The notes below the pieces were generated by a model. The model did no database searches. It was not told the DNA's origin and saw only the letters and a list, made by a program, of their open reading frames with translations. Below are positions 53,099 through 63,394 of a DNA stretch of 64,000 nucleotides, in pieces. The translations under genes and the position numbers were made by a program. Numbering within the stretch: the first letter of the stretch is position 1; each line of letters opens with the position of its first letter. Source of the stretch: Corbicula japonica (Eukaryota > Mollusca > Bivalvia > Venerida > Cyrenidae); assembly GCA_038501625.1 (NCBI GenBank), contig JAZAYU010000170.1:620001-684000 (forward strand), written 5' to 3'.

Positions 53099-54689
53099 TT
53101 CTAAACTCAGACTTCTTACACATGAATCCATGGATTGACGACACCTTTTGTCAGAATCCGTTGAACTTGTAATACTCTAGCGTGTAACTTAATAATGTTC
53201 CCTACTGATAGATCATCATTAATTCTCAGCAGGTCATTAATTGATCCTCCCAGCAATTTTTCCAGATGTTTGACGAAAAAACAAGGTATAACAATGTAGT
53301 ACACAAGCATGGTGATTTTATTTTCTTTTAATGAAAAATGAACTTCCAGTTTCACAATTTTGCAATTTGATCTAATGATTAAGCTAGAAACATTAGCATT
53401 TTAAATAGTCTACAAGTATTCTAAAAAAATTATACTTAATATTTGTTTAAAATGACACGTTGTATTTAAGTAATCCGTAACCTCTCACTGAACAGCACAA
53501 AAAGGAAATAAAATATGAATATTTATCTTTTACATTTTTTTTATTGAAATAAGGACTGATGAAGCAGTTTGCATTAAAAAGACTTTGAACATTTTTAATT
53601 TGTCACAAAAGTGACCAGCAAAGTAAATTTACAACTGCTCGTTTCTTGCTTACTGTATATCTTTACTAAGTTTCTTTTCTTATTATTACAGACAATTTTT
53701 AGGATTGAAAAGATATTGCATTATAAAAAGCTTTTGCTTTGGATAATATTGAGAACAGTCTGTAGACTAGCCATTTAGGCGGCAGTAAAGGGGTTTTTCA
53801 TATATCGCTAAACCGAAGAATCACAGCTGACACGACAAGTCCACTTGCTCCCTACTAGCACAAACCTGAAACATAAAAGGCACATAACTGACATCACAAT
53901 GACATTCACTTTATGAAAACAAAGCAAAATAAAATTTAAAACATACCAATTAAATTTTAAGCAACATTAACTTTCTAATTTTGGTCGCGAAAACTGGTCT
54001 TTCGACGAGGCAAAATTTCAAACATTCTTCGGTCCACAGCTTTCTTATTGCCAACAACCAAAAAAATGCTTGCCACTTACACATTGTAAATTCCCGACTG
54101 TTTCGTTAAATCATACTCAATATATGTATTAACAAACAAGATTTTGCACAACCCACACTTGTTTGTATGCCCCTGGAGAATTACAAGTTAAACTGAAGAC
54201 AGAGCCAGAAATGTATAGTTTCGTAGCACCTGTCTCACATGGAAAGTGTCAATGTCAAAAAGAGCATGTCAGACAAATTTTTGGGACCCTAGCTACACAT
54301 GTGAAACTGCAAATATAGCATCTAAAAATATTTTAAAGTGCCATGAAGCATACAGTTTGCCCACTTACCTATTGTCTTCAAATTTGACCGGGGCCAATTC
54401 GCATCTATGGCTAAAAAGTCTTTACTGCTACCATATTAAATGTTTTAATCCTTTTCTGTTTTCCAAGCCAGGTTTAGCTGTTTGTCTACTCCTGACCTTA
54501 AAGTCTTTTAAAAGTATGAATTGCATTTATCTGTACATTAACATTTGAAATCAATTTATATTGCATCAAACATAGGAACATAATAGAAAGAAACAGCATT
54601 GAAACTGCATGCTTACATCGGCGTCGTCATATATCATAGTTGGATAAGAGGTCTGCGTTTTCTGGACGAGAATTTCTCTTAAGTCTGAA

Positions 54690-54830
54690 GTCTGAAATCA
54701 TCCTTGCCGTCTGATCTGAATATGCACTGTTCGCATTTTGGTCAGAAATAAATCCAAAAGCGAACAGTGAAGATCGTGATCAGATGGCACTGATGTGACG
54801 GCAAACCTGGATCTACACATATAAGAGTAT
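54690..54830. repeat. GAACAGTG palindromic dispersed repeat, copy 5
   Basis: Diverged left arm; right part aagcgaacagtgaagatcg and gatcagatggcactgatgtg are clear. Confidence 0.65.
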
Positions 54831-55289
54831 CTGTAGAGGAAAGGATGAACTTAATTTTAATTCAGCACGCTTGCCAAAAATTTTCATTATAATAATCCGG
54901 AGATTATGTCTGAATGTGTTGATGATGACGACGATGATGATTTTGTTGTTTGTTGTTGTTCTTTAAATGTCATGTTGTTGCTGTAAACTTTGACTGTGAT
55001 TTAACAAAAATGATGATGTTGGTGTTGTTGATTTAATGTCTTGTTGCTGTTGTTAACTATGATTGTGACAGACAAACATGATGATGATGATGATGTACTT
55101 TTGTTTAAATTTTCCGGCCAGTTTATAGATGGTTTATACATCATGGGTGGTTTCAATATTCCAGCCAATATAGATTTGGATATAACTGGTGTTCAATCAC
55201 CCCAAGGATATATTTTCTGCTTTTTAAATTTTGCCTTTGGCGTTACTTTGATCCCTTCTCTTCGTCTCTCTCTGTGTCTCTGTCTCTCT

Positions 55290-55322
55290 CTCACTCTCTG
55301 TCTGTCTGTCTGTCTGTCTGTT
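55290..55322. repeat. (CTGT)n microsatellite
   Basis: ctgtctgtctgt run following a tctc-rich stretch. Confidence 0.85.
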
Positions 55323-55389
55323 CTCTTTACTTACGCCCATTGTTTTCTCGTTTAGGACAAACCTATTCGTTTATCTGGGGACCATATGC

Positions 55390-55640
55390 CGCTGAACATT
55401 GAATGGTATTAATCAGAAAATACCGCATGGAAGGTTCCATGTTCACCGCTATATGTTTTACACCATCGTTTGGGATGAATCAAAATTGTATTGTTTATTG
55501 GTGTAAATATCGAGTTGCCCTCAACCAGGGGCTAGACGGCGTGGACAGTACTATGCATTTCCATTACTGCCCATTAACAGGCTCAATCATACCGAGTGTG
55601 CAATTTTTTTCATATTGTGTTCGGTGGCTTTCATAATTTC
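55390..55640 (+). repeat. Dispersed repeat, inverted copy of 31305-31560
   Basis: About 250 bp match 31305-31560 in reverse complement. A short related word, ttccatgttcaccgctata, recurs at 55709. Confidence 0.75.
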
Positions 55641-57101
55641 CTTTTAAGTCTTGGAAAAGCTTTACTAGAAAATGCTATGAATCAGATATCTAAGCAATGG
55701 GCCTCGTATTTTCCATGTTCACCGCTATAGCTTTTTTACAATCTCTCTATATCTAAAAACGATTGCTTAACTTAATTGGCTGATGAACAGCATCAAACAT
55801 TTTAAAATTCATAAATTTGTGCGTTGGAGATATATCCGAAGTTTAGGAAGCTATAAAATGCAGAAAAGAAACTTGATTCTTTTTTAGGTTAACACTGCCT
55901 GAACTCCAATATTATAAAAATAGATGAAAATAGGACTGCACCCTGCAGTGAAAATGAAATGCATTTATAAATTGATTCAGAGCCTTTATTTCATTTTATT
56001 TTAATATTATTATAAACGTTCATTCATAAAACTTTTAGGCCGCCAACTTCACAAAATTATGAAATCACAAAATGAGTTCTACTTCATTTAATCGGGTTAT
56101 GTACGCTGCAGTGTACGTGAAATGCCTTTTGAATTTGATTTAAAGCCTTTATTTTATTTAATAATAAACTTTTATTCATCAGACATTTAGGCCGCCAGGC
56201 CGCCAAATTCACGTCGCTAGGACTCTACGCCGCTAGACCGCCAACTTTATGCCGCTAGGCCGCCAAGTTCACAGATCTTCTGAATTCTTAGCAGTTTTTG
56301 ATTATTCAAAAATAAAATCTGTCACCTATCTATATTTCATAAATGTTATTTGTAAAGAAGATTTGCTTATTCTTGAAATGTTTCGGGTGAATGATTTTTG
56401 GATTATAAATCTTTTCTTTTTATATTTTAATAAAGGTTACCATTGTGTTAAAAACATGAAATTAATGAAATTATGTTTATTTACCAATAAGGTCTCCTTA
56501 GTGACCGGCACATGCATATAATGAACACATAAAGATTCTAAGTTATACATGAACAATTACAAACTATGTGCATGCGGAATCTCGTGTGTGACAAATTCTT
56601 TCGAACTATTTTGTTAATTTTATAATAACTTGGACACTGTTACTTTCTAGACAAAAAGAAAAAACAATTTATAAAAAAGAGAGTTTTTCTCTTATTCCCT
56701 TACTTAACTTAACCTGTGACTAACATGCGCTTGTGATGTGACGAAGAATTTAGCTTCGATGCAGTGGATATGCGATCTTGTTTCTCAAATACTTAAATTG
56801 CTTATGTCGTTTTACCAATATATGTTTAAATTAACATCTATTTGTGTAAAGTGTTAGAATTCGAAATTCGAACAATCAAATGTCTGCATCCACAAAGCCA
56901 TGGTACATGTACTAGTGTTGTACCATTCGCGGTACCGGAAAGTCATGAAAGTGCTCTTATAAAATAAAGTAAATATGTTATACATGTATAACATTATAAA
57001 CGCAGGCCACATAATACATAATAAGAAATTAAGTTGTTTGAAACTGATTTACTGATAGTTTAAAAAATGAGTTTGAAAATTTACATAAACCATAAGCTGT
57101 G

Positions 57102-57640
57102 AGTAGTAATAGAAGGAGCTGTATTAGCCCTTCTTGAGGAGGAGGGGCGGCCATTTTGTCCTTATGCTAGGTCATGACCTTGACCTGGATCTTATAAGTG
57201 CATGTGTACGTGACCTCTGGAAAATATAGGTCGTAAACAAAGTCATTCATCAAATCTTATCTGGACAGCTTGAATTAGCGTCTTCCGGAGATCAAAAGCG
57301 TTCCTAACCGCAAGAATGTCTTAATGGCTTATTTATCATACTCAGGTCATATTCATCGCTTAAATAGGTCGTAAACAACGCCATCCATCAAATCTTTTCT
57401 TGACAGCTTCAATTAGCGTCTTCCGGAGATCAAAACAATTCCTAACCGCAAGAATGTCATAATGAGCTATTTACGATCCTTTGTGGAGACAGAGCGGCGA
57501 CTTTCAAGTGCCAGGTGTACGCGACTTCGGTGACAAATAGGTCGTAAACAAGCCAATTTATCAAATCTTATCCGACAGCTTGAATGAGTCTTTTTCGGAG
57601 TTCAAAAGACTCGCGTAGACGGAGCGACCATACCGCTGGC
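57102..57640 (+). repeat. Copy 2 left terminal inverted repeat
   Basis: Shorter than in copy 1 because one subrepeat block (equivalent to about 13745-13920) is missing. Otherwise it has the same words, cctaaccgcaagaatgtc and aggtcgtaaacaa. Confidence 0.85.
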
Positions 57641-57818
57641 TATAATGAAAGATTTGTCATAAGATTAAATGTAGAGTAATAAGAGGATTTTTACTTTAAA
57701 CAAACAGTAATGTCATTTTGTTCGTTTTGACACACCTTAAAACTCCGTTAACCAATCGGATAAGAAAGAGATGAATTTAAAAATTTCCCTATTCTCGTTA
57801 TTTTAGTTTTTCTTAAAC

Positions 57819-58085
57819 ATGGCACAAAAACTGTTGGATTTAATGCAGTATAAATTGAAATACGAGGAGTTTAAAAATATTGCATTTACAGAGAATGCGG
57901 TGGTTTGCGAACTCAGTGAAAGATTTTCTATCATAATTCAACGACGTTCACGTTCCGTACAACTGTTTTTACGGAGTGGAAAAAGACGGCTAAGGCTTCC
58001 TTTCGAAATTTTTGAGGGCATCTGTAGCTCTCAAATCAGTGTTACATTTCTAAAACATTGCATCGAAGAAAACTTATGCGGATAA
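57819..58085 (+). CDS. Conserved small Polinton protein A, copy 2, 88 aa
   Basis: Counterpart of 14453-14719. The first 64 or so residues are nearly unchanged (Ile to Leu once, several silent changes); the last ten differ. The stop codon overlaps the possible start of the next gene (ATG at 58076). No function is recognised. Confidence 0.75.
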   Translation: MAQKLLDLMQYKLKYEEFKNIAFTENAVVCELSERFSIIIQRRSRSVQLFLRSGKRRLRLPFEIFEGICSSQISVTFLKHCIEENLCG

Positions 58086-58093
58086 AGTCTAAA

Positions 58094-58456
58094 ATGGAAA
58101 AGTGGTTGTGTTGTTATTGCGGATTACAGTTTCCTAAGGAGGCAGATTGCACCCTTCATGAAAGCGTTGAACATTCAAAGGATCGTGAGGTTTTCTGCTA
58201 TCATCAAAACTTTTTAGAATCTGAATACTGCATTGATTGTAACCCCTACCTTGGCATAAATGAACGTAATTGCAGAGGGTTCATAAGCGAGAACTGTCAT
58301 CATTTTCATCGAGAAGTGGAAGACCTATACCACTGCAAGTGTTGTTCTCCTTCTTGGCCTTACTGTGCTATATGTGCCGAGTATTATCCGTTTTTAGAAA
58401 ACAAATGTCCGCATGGAAGTAATTCAGACAAATTATTTAAAAGCGAACATTGCTAA
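58094..58456 (+). CDS. Cys/His-rich zinc-finger protein B, 120 aa (absent from copy 1)
   Basis: The start is taken at 58094 (aaaATGg). In-frame ATGs at 58058 and 58076 overlap gene A. A C2H2 finger occupies about residues 6-27 (CCYC...HESVEH). The rest is rich in paired Cys and His (CIDC, CHHFH, CKCC, CAIC, CPH), consistent with several further zinc sites. No enzyme motif. A nucleic-acid- or protein-binding regulator is the plain reading. The next gene starts inside or just after this one. In copy 1 only the first six codons counted from 58076 survive, in the deletion scar. Confidence 0.75.
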   Translation: MEKWLCCYCGLQFPKEADCTLHESVEHSKDREVFCYHQNFLESEYCIDCNPYLGINERNCRGFISENCHHFHREVEDLYHCKCCSPSWPYCAICAEYYPFLENKCPHGSNSDKLFKSEHC

Positions 58457-58526
58457 ATATTTTGATCATTCTCGTGTAAGATTTTCTACAGTCTGGATCA
58501 CGCGTGTTAGAACTATTAAAAACACC

Positions 58527-59042
58527 ATGTCTTGTTTACAAGAAAACGAAAATACGGTTCCTGAAGAAGACACGAATGATGCGTCTTGGAGTATGACAGC
58601 AGAAGCATCCGATTCAGGACAGTTTGATATCTTAGAAGACTTACCATCGAAAAACATTCGCTTACATTTGACATTCATTAAGTGGTTCGGATTGATATTC
58701 ATCGTAGCTATATGTTCTGTACCTGGATTTGTTATTTTGGGACAATCGTCAAACCGAGACTGTACCATCTTAGACGCGGTTTCGAAGCCTGACTTGAACC
58801 AGACAGGCTGTGTATACGTGAAACAGTTCTATCTTCACGAGAACATATATGCCACAGTTTGCAATCGGGACGGATATGTGTTTCTAGATATCAGGCACTT
58901 TATCAACGGTACTGCCACAATCATTGGTGTGGACCTCAGTCTAAGTCAGTGGCTAACGCTAAAACAGTTGACAACGTCCATAGACACCGCCATTGCCGAG
59001 GCACGTGTGTATTGGAGTAAACTCAAGAAATACGAAGCCTGA
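58527..59042 (+). CDS. Single-pass membrane protein with PC4-like domain, 171 aa (absent from copy 1)
   Basis: The start at 58527 (caccATGt) is preferred; the frame is open back to 58413, overlapping gene B. The amino part is acidic. A clear membrane span (WFGLIFIVAICSVPGFVILG) lies near residues 56-75. The carboxyl part, from about residue 95, has the strand-strand-helix pattern of PC4/SUB1 coactivators: a VYVKQF strand, FLDIRHF, GVDLSLSQWLTLK and a final helix with IDTAIAE. PC4 domains bind single-stranded DNA. Joining this to a membrane anchor is odd, and an NGT site (about residue 127) might be glycosylated if luminal. Fold resemblance is by pattern only. Confidence 0.7.
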   Translation: MSCLQENENTVPEEDTNDASWSMTAEASDSGQFDILEDLPSKNIRLHLTFIKWFGLIFIVAICSVPGFVILGQSSNRDCTILDAVSKPDLNQTGCVYVKQFYLHENIYATVCNRDGYVFLDIRHFINGTATIIGVDLSLSQWLTLKQLTTSIDTAIAEARVYWSKLKKYEA

Positions 59043-59065
59043 GAGTCGAATTCGTTTGTGATACG

Positions 59066-59455
59066 ATGGAAGTAACCTTGCTAGAGGCCTACTTCGACTT
59101 TTTCTATGCCCAGGAAATCATGGATAAAATGGCTAGCGTGTTCAAGAACAAGTGTTTTGGATGTCAAACCGGATGTTTATCTCAACTCGACCACGCATGC
59201 TTAACCCTCTCGCTGCATCAAAAACTTGACTTATATTTCGAGGAAGTTCTCAGTGAAGTAGACGAAATGGATATTCTAAGGAAGTGGAATGCATCAGTTT
59301 CGACCATGGAAGACACCTCACCGGAGCTCGTGGAAATGTATAAACTCAAAATTTGCTGTCTCGACTGGAGAGAGACGGAAATGAAATCGCCAGCTTGGAA
59401 AGCAAGAATGATTAAATTGACTCAACAGCTTTTGAGCTTGGAAAAACGTTTTTAA
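59066..59455 (+). CDS. Conserved Polinton protein D, copy 2, 129 aa
   Basis: Counterpart of 14798-15187 with four substitutions. The Cys cluster is unchanged. Confidence 0.75.
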   Translation: MEVTLLEAYFDFFYAQEIMDKMASVFKNKCFGCQTGCLSQLDHACLTLSLHQKLDLYFEEVLSEVDEMDILRKWNASVSTMEDTSPELVEMYKLKICCLDWRETEMKSPAWKARMIKLTQQLLSLEKRF

Positions 59456-59719
59456 AAAAGTGTTTATATCCGTGTTTGATTTGACAGTAAAAGGAATGAA
59501 TACTTTTGTTTGCCTGTAGCTTTTGTATTTTAAGGAATAAATCGCTGAAAAAATGTAAATGTGTTATTATTTTAATAATGCGACTGAATTGTTTATAACG
59601 TCTTCTTGTTCTTATACCCTCTTTGCTTACTTTCTTTATAATCATCATCTCTTTTTTTTCTTCTATCTCTTTAGATTTGTTTATAAAAAGATTTTACTTT
59701 TTTTCTTCAAAATACTCCA

Positions 59720-59858
59720 ATGGCAAATAAGTATCAAAGTGGCATTCTAGGTGCCATTTCTGTCTTGTACCAAATAAGTGCGATCAAGAGACAATTAGAA
59801 CAGAGAATTTGCAATAGACACGATACACAAAAAATGAGGAGAATTTACGGACAGACAC

Positions 59859-59892
<34 letters not shown>

Positions 59893-59947
59893 GGGTCAGC
59901 AGACAGACAGACAGACGGATAGACAGACAGACATTCCGAATAAATAA
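59720..59947 (+). CDS. Possible small ORF with microsatellite tail, copy 2, 75 aa
   Basis: Counterpart of 15452-15637. The first 37 codons are unchanged; the tail length varies with the CAGA repeat (about 59852-59932). Confidence 0.3.
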
Positions 59948-60137
59948 CAATCGCATGAATCTACTCTACTTTTTATTATGCTTTTTTTTCTACTGTTTAC
60001 ATTCACACAAATAGAAAGAAAACAAATCTATACAACAGCTTAATCTCACACATTCGTCATACTTTTATATACACAACTGTTAAACAAATTAAAGCACAAC
60101 TCAGATAAAACATTTTCAAAATATTCGATTTTAATAT

Positions 60138-60650
60138 TCAAACATTTTGGCAAAGAGAGTTGCATATTTGTCCGCTATTCTTGCCGAAACAGCAAGAGTA
60201 TGCATGTGTGACAACACGATATATAAAAGAATCATTTGCAAGGGTATTGTTGGAATCAAATGACTGAATAAAGTCATCCAAAGTATCTCCATTTAGTAGG
60301 TGACGTAAAAACATTATACAGTAAAGTCCGCACACGGTTGAGTCATCACTCTGAATCTGTACACGGTTCATTTGCACAGTCTTTGCCATTCTGTGTATCC
60401 AGCGTTCAAAATAGACACTATTCTGACTCGGAATTCTTCCGTAACTATCGAAGAACATAACGTGACCTAGACCGTCGTCGTAAAATGCGCACCAGTGGCC
60501 CGGTAGTGGATAAGGTCGAGTGTTTGCGATGAAGCCATACGCTTTTCTGAAGCGCCGGAGAGGAAGCTGATCCGCCCCATATACCCCAATGACATTATCT
60601 CGTAACATCGGGTCACAATCGATCATGCATTCCAGCTGAGACGTATTCAT
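60138..60650 (-). CDS. PRO: Adenain-like cysteine protease, copy 2, 170 aa
   Basis: Protein identical to copy 1 (15857-16369), with the His52, Asp68 and Cys107 catalytic set intact. The two DNA copies differ at a few silent bases. Confidence 0.95.
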   Translation of the reverse strand: MNTSQLECMIDCDPMLRDNVIGVYGADQLPLRRFRKAYGFIANTRPYPLPGHWCAFYDDGLGHVMFFDSYGRIPSQNSVYFERWIHRMAKTVQMNRVQIQSDDSTVCGLYCIMFLRHLLNGDTLDDFIQSFDSNNTLANDSFIYRVVTHAYSCCFGKNSGQICNSLCQNV

Positions 60651-60939
60651 TACTGAACGATAATATCTCGTTCTTGGTTAATTTCAAAATACCCCGGTCC
60701 TTCACTATACACGATGCAACTCATCGGTTCTGAAATGATGAACATATGTTTTAAGTATTTTTTTTTTTATCACTGAAAAGTTTTGTTGAAATTTACAAAT
60801 AATGCAAATAAATAGTTACAAAAAAATCTTTCTTTTTTCAATTATAATAGAGTGGAGAGAATATTATATTATGTGAAGGACAAAAAAACAACAACAACAA
60901 CAAAAAAAAACAACAACAACAAAAAAAAAAACAACAACT
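60651..60939. other. A-rich spacer between protease and capsid genes, copy 2
   Basis: Shorter than in copy 1; contains the CAA/A microsatellite (60881-60936). No gene. Confidence 0.6.
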
Positions 60940-62202
60940 TTAGAATGAATTTAATCTACACTCACCCGTCAGTCCGTTCTTGAACTGCACTTCTAGTCTC
61001 ACGTTGCCGTTCTTGACCAGAGACATAAACTCCCCGTGATGGGAAAAGTCGGGCTCCAACTGGAAGGCAAAGAGGGTGCTTCCGCTTATGAAGTGACTTT
61101 TGTCTAAGGCGTTGCCCTCGTCGCGTTTCCATTTCCCGGCACTTAGCAGCAGATAAGTGTAGGCTCTCATCACGATGGTTCCGTCAGCGGTCGTAAAATC
61201 CATTTTCAGAGGGTTTCCCCCGACTGATAGACCGTCGGCATACACGGCAATATGTTTGATTCCGCAGTTTTCAAAATTAAAGGGATTGGTGGTGTAATCT
61301 CCATTCAAAGCCTTGCTTTTGACGAAACCAATGATCACTTTTTCCGGCCTTCTTCCTTGGAACATGTTTTCCCAGTTAAATGATGTGCTACCTGTCGCGA
61401 TGCTCTGAGAGCGACATTCGACCTTCGTGTACGGATAGAGCGCATTCTGTTTTTCCAGGATTTTGGAGTGTCCGTAGATAACTGTGGGATTCACTCGTAT
61501 CTTCTTTACCAAGACGTAAATGTCTTCAATGTCGATTTTGAACTCTGTTGAGTTATCTGCAGCCAATAATGCAAAACTGGCCGGCGATCTGTACAATTTG
61601 ATTTTAACATCCACTTGATTAAGCAAATATCGTTCGATTGAAAACAGGTCATGAAAGATGGGTCCCTGTAGGTCGAAGGTCTTCGAGGTGGCAATCCACT
61701 TAGCTCTTTCAAAGAGTCCGTTATTAGTTCCGGATGGGTCGGTTACTCCTGGGGAATCTGCGTCATCCTGAAACCATCCCTGCGTTTCTATCTGACTAGA
61801 TAGGGCATCTCGTCCATAGTTCAGTAATGTCTGAATGTAAGCTCGATATGGGTTATAGTTACAGGTAATCGTCGCTTTGTTCTGCAGCGTGACTTCGGTT
61901 GTTGAAAATAAGTCTTGCAAAAGCAAGTTGGCGGGTCCGACTTTTTCGCCCGCTAGAGCAGTGCCGTCCGACTTATGAACTTTCAGTCTGACATAAAGTT
62001 GAGAATTTTTCATATCCAGATAATCCATAGAGTTCTGTCCACTGATCCGAAATTCGAAGGGACCATCTGTAGACACTTGAGACAACGGACGAATTTCTTC
62101 GTAGTAGACTTCCGAGACGCTGGTTTGGGTCGGAGGTAAGTCGAACAAGGCTAATTCAGACACCAATCCTTCTTTGAACTCCTCTTCGTTAAACACGGAC
62201 AT
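60940..62202 (-). CDS. MCP: Major capsid protein, copy 2, 420 aa
   Basis: Differs from copy 1 at about four residues (for example Ala to Asp in the LLLQxLF segment, Tyr to Phe, Cys to Tyr and Pro to Ser). Same start choice (62202). Intact. Confidence 0.93.
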   Translation of the reverse strand: MSVFNEEEFKEGLVSELALFDLPPTQTSVSEVYYEEIRPLSQVSTDGPFEFRISGQNSMDYLDMKNSQLYVRLKVHKSDGTALAGEKVGPANLLLQDLFSTTEVTLQNKATITCNYNPYRAYIQTLLNYGRDALSSQIETQGWFQDDADSPGVTDPSGTNNGLFERAKWIATSKTFDLQGPIFHDLFSIERYLLNQVDVKIKLYRSPASFALLAADNSTEFKIDIEDIYVLVKKIRVNPTVIYGHSKILEKQNALYPYTKVECRSQSIATGSTSFNWENMFQGRRPEKVIIGFVKSKALNGDYTTNPFNFENCGIKHIAVYADGLSVGGNPLKMDFTTADGTIVMRAYTYLLLSAGKWKRDEGNALDKSHFISGSTLFAFQLEPDFSHHGEFMSLVKNGNVRLEVQFKNGLTGECRLNSF

Positions 62203-62209
62203 GATTTTC

Positions 62210-62626
62210 TTAATTGATTTCGAATATATCTTGGTATCCTTTCTTGTCTTGTGTTTTGGTTTTCCGACTGCCTTTCGATTTAGATGTGCTTTTCCGACTG
62301 CCTTTCGATTTAGATGTGGTTTTCGGTTTCTTGTTTCTGCGGGTAGGTGTGCTGGACGCCTTGCGCTTCGTTCCTTGTCCTGTCGTGGACTGCATTGCAT
62401 CGGCAACTCGTTTTGGATTTATACCTTCTCTTTCTAGTTCTGATTTGGCTTGTGCCGCCGTTTGTTCTGCCGGTAAAACGGCTTTCAGAGAAAATGGTTT
62501 TGATTGGTCGATCGTGATAACACGTGGTCGCCTTCCGGTTCCCGACTGAGATAACTGAGTTTTACCGGTGCTGACTCGCTCGAAAAAATCCAACCACTTC
62601 TGTGTATTAGGCACGTACAACTTCAT
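62210..62626 (-). CDS. Basic core-like protein, copy 2, 138 aa
   Basis: Identical to copy 1 except the last residue (Asn for Lys). Starts at the internal Met at 62626. The 27-bp repeat is present in both. Confidence 0.75.
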   Translation of the reverse strand: MKLYVPNTQKWLDFFERVSTGKTQLSQSGTGRRPRVITIDQSKPFSLKAVLPAEQTAAQAKSELEREGINPKRVADAMQSTTGQGTKRKASSTPTRRNKKPKTTSKSKGSRKSTSKSKGSRKTKTQDKKGYQDIFEIN

Positions 62627-62628
62627 TA

Positions 62629-63066
62629 TCAAAAGAAAGGGTACTGTTTCAGATGAAGAGTCAAGTATACTGGCTTCATCAAGTCTGTGGCATCCTCGTC
62701 GTTTTCTCGCTTTATATAGATCTCGATTTCCCGCAGTTCCTGTTTCGTGACAGGTACATAAAATGGATTGGTAAAGGTATAGTCCCACTTTGCTTTGCTG
62801 TTTTTCTCAAGTCGTCGTAACAGCGGGCGTTCTTCTCCATACACAATACTTTCTTTGCATAAATCCGTGTAAATGTATAATCCTTCGTCTGCTTTGCCTA
62901 AAGGTTCCTTTTTTTCCGTGGCATAAAATTGAACCAGGGCTACCTTCCATTTACCTGACATGTACAATGGTAACTTCAACTGAACTTTGAATTTATACGT
63001 CGTATTGTCAATAAAGTATGCATTGCTTTCATCGCTTTTAATATAAATGTAAATTTCAGTCACCAT
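62629..63066 (-). CDS. PX: Minor capsid (penton-like) protein, copy 2, 145 aa
   Basis: Protein identical to copy 1. The SGKWKVALVQF signature is present. Confidence 0.8.
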   Translation of the reverse strand: MVTEIYIYIKSDESNAYFIDNTTYKFKVQLKLPLYMSGKWKVALVQFYATEKKEPLGKADEGLYIYTDLCKESIVYGEERPLLRRLEKNSKAKWDYTFTNPFYVPVTKQELREIEIYIKRENDEDATDLMKPVYLTLHLKQYPFF

Positions 63067-63373
63067 TTCTTTTCATAAAAGTAATTACTGTTTTTAAAAA
63101 AAGTGGTAATAATTGTCGATGTTTATACAAAAGTCGCTGTTGCTGCTGACGGTTGAGTTCTTTGGAGACCAGACGTCGAATGATATGTCTGTGTTCATAC
63201 AATTTCTTCTTATCACTATCTGATATAGGACATGTCCCCATCAGCACGTTATAGATGGCTTCTAGCACGGCTCGCAGTTGAGGTTTCGTCAATGATTTCA
63301 GAATGGCAGCACTCTGTCTATCCGTTGCCTGAGCGAGTAATTCAAACAAAGGTAAATGCTTTTCTGGAACCAT
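63056..63373 (-). CDS. Conserved small basic Polinton protein, copy 2, 105 aa
   Basis: Protein identical to copy 1; overlaps the penton gene start by 11 bp. Confidence 0.75.
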   Translation of the reverse strand: MVPEKHLPLFELLAQATDRQSAAILKSLTKPQLRAVLEAIYNVLMGTCPISDSDKKKLYEHRHIIRRLVSKELNRQQQQRLLYKHRQLLPLFLKTVITFMKRNGD

Positions 63374-63394
63374 TCTGTCCGTTTTACAAACGCT

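Larger units (their letters stand above)
53099..57101. other. Mostly non-coding stretch with repeats
   Basis: No gene recognised. It includes a GAACAGTG repeat (54690-54830), a CTGT microsatellite (55290-55322), the repeat shared with 31305-31560, and a gccgctaggccgcca short tandem word at 56187-56272. Short open frames (53116-53355, 54246-54548, 56249-56521) have no features. Confidence 0.55.
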
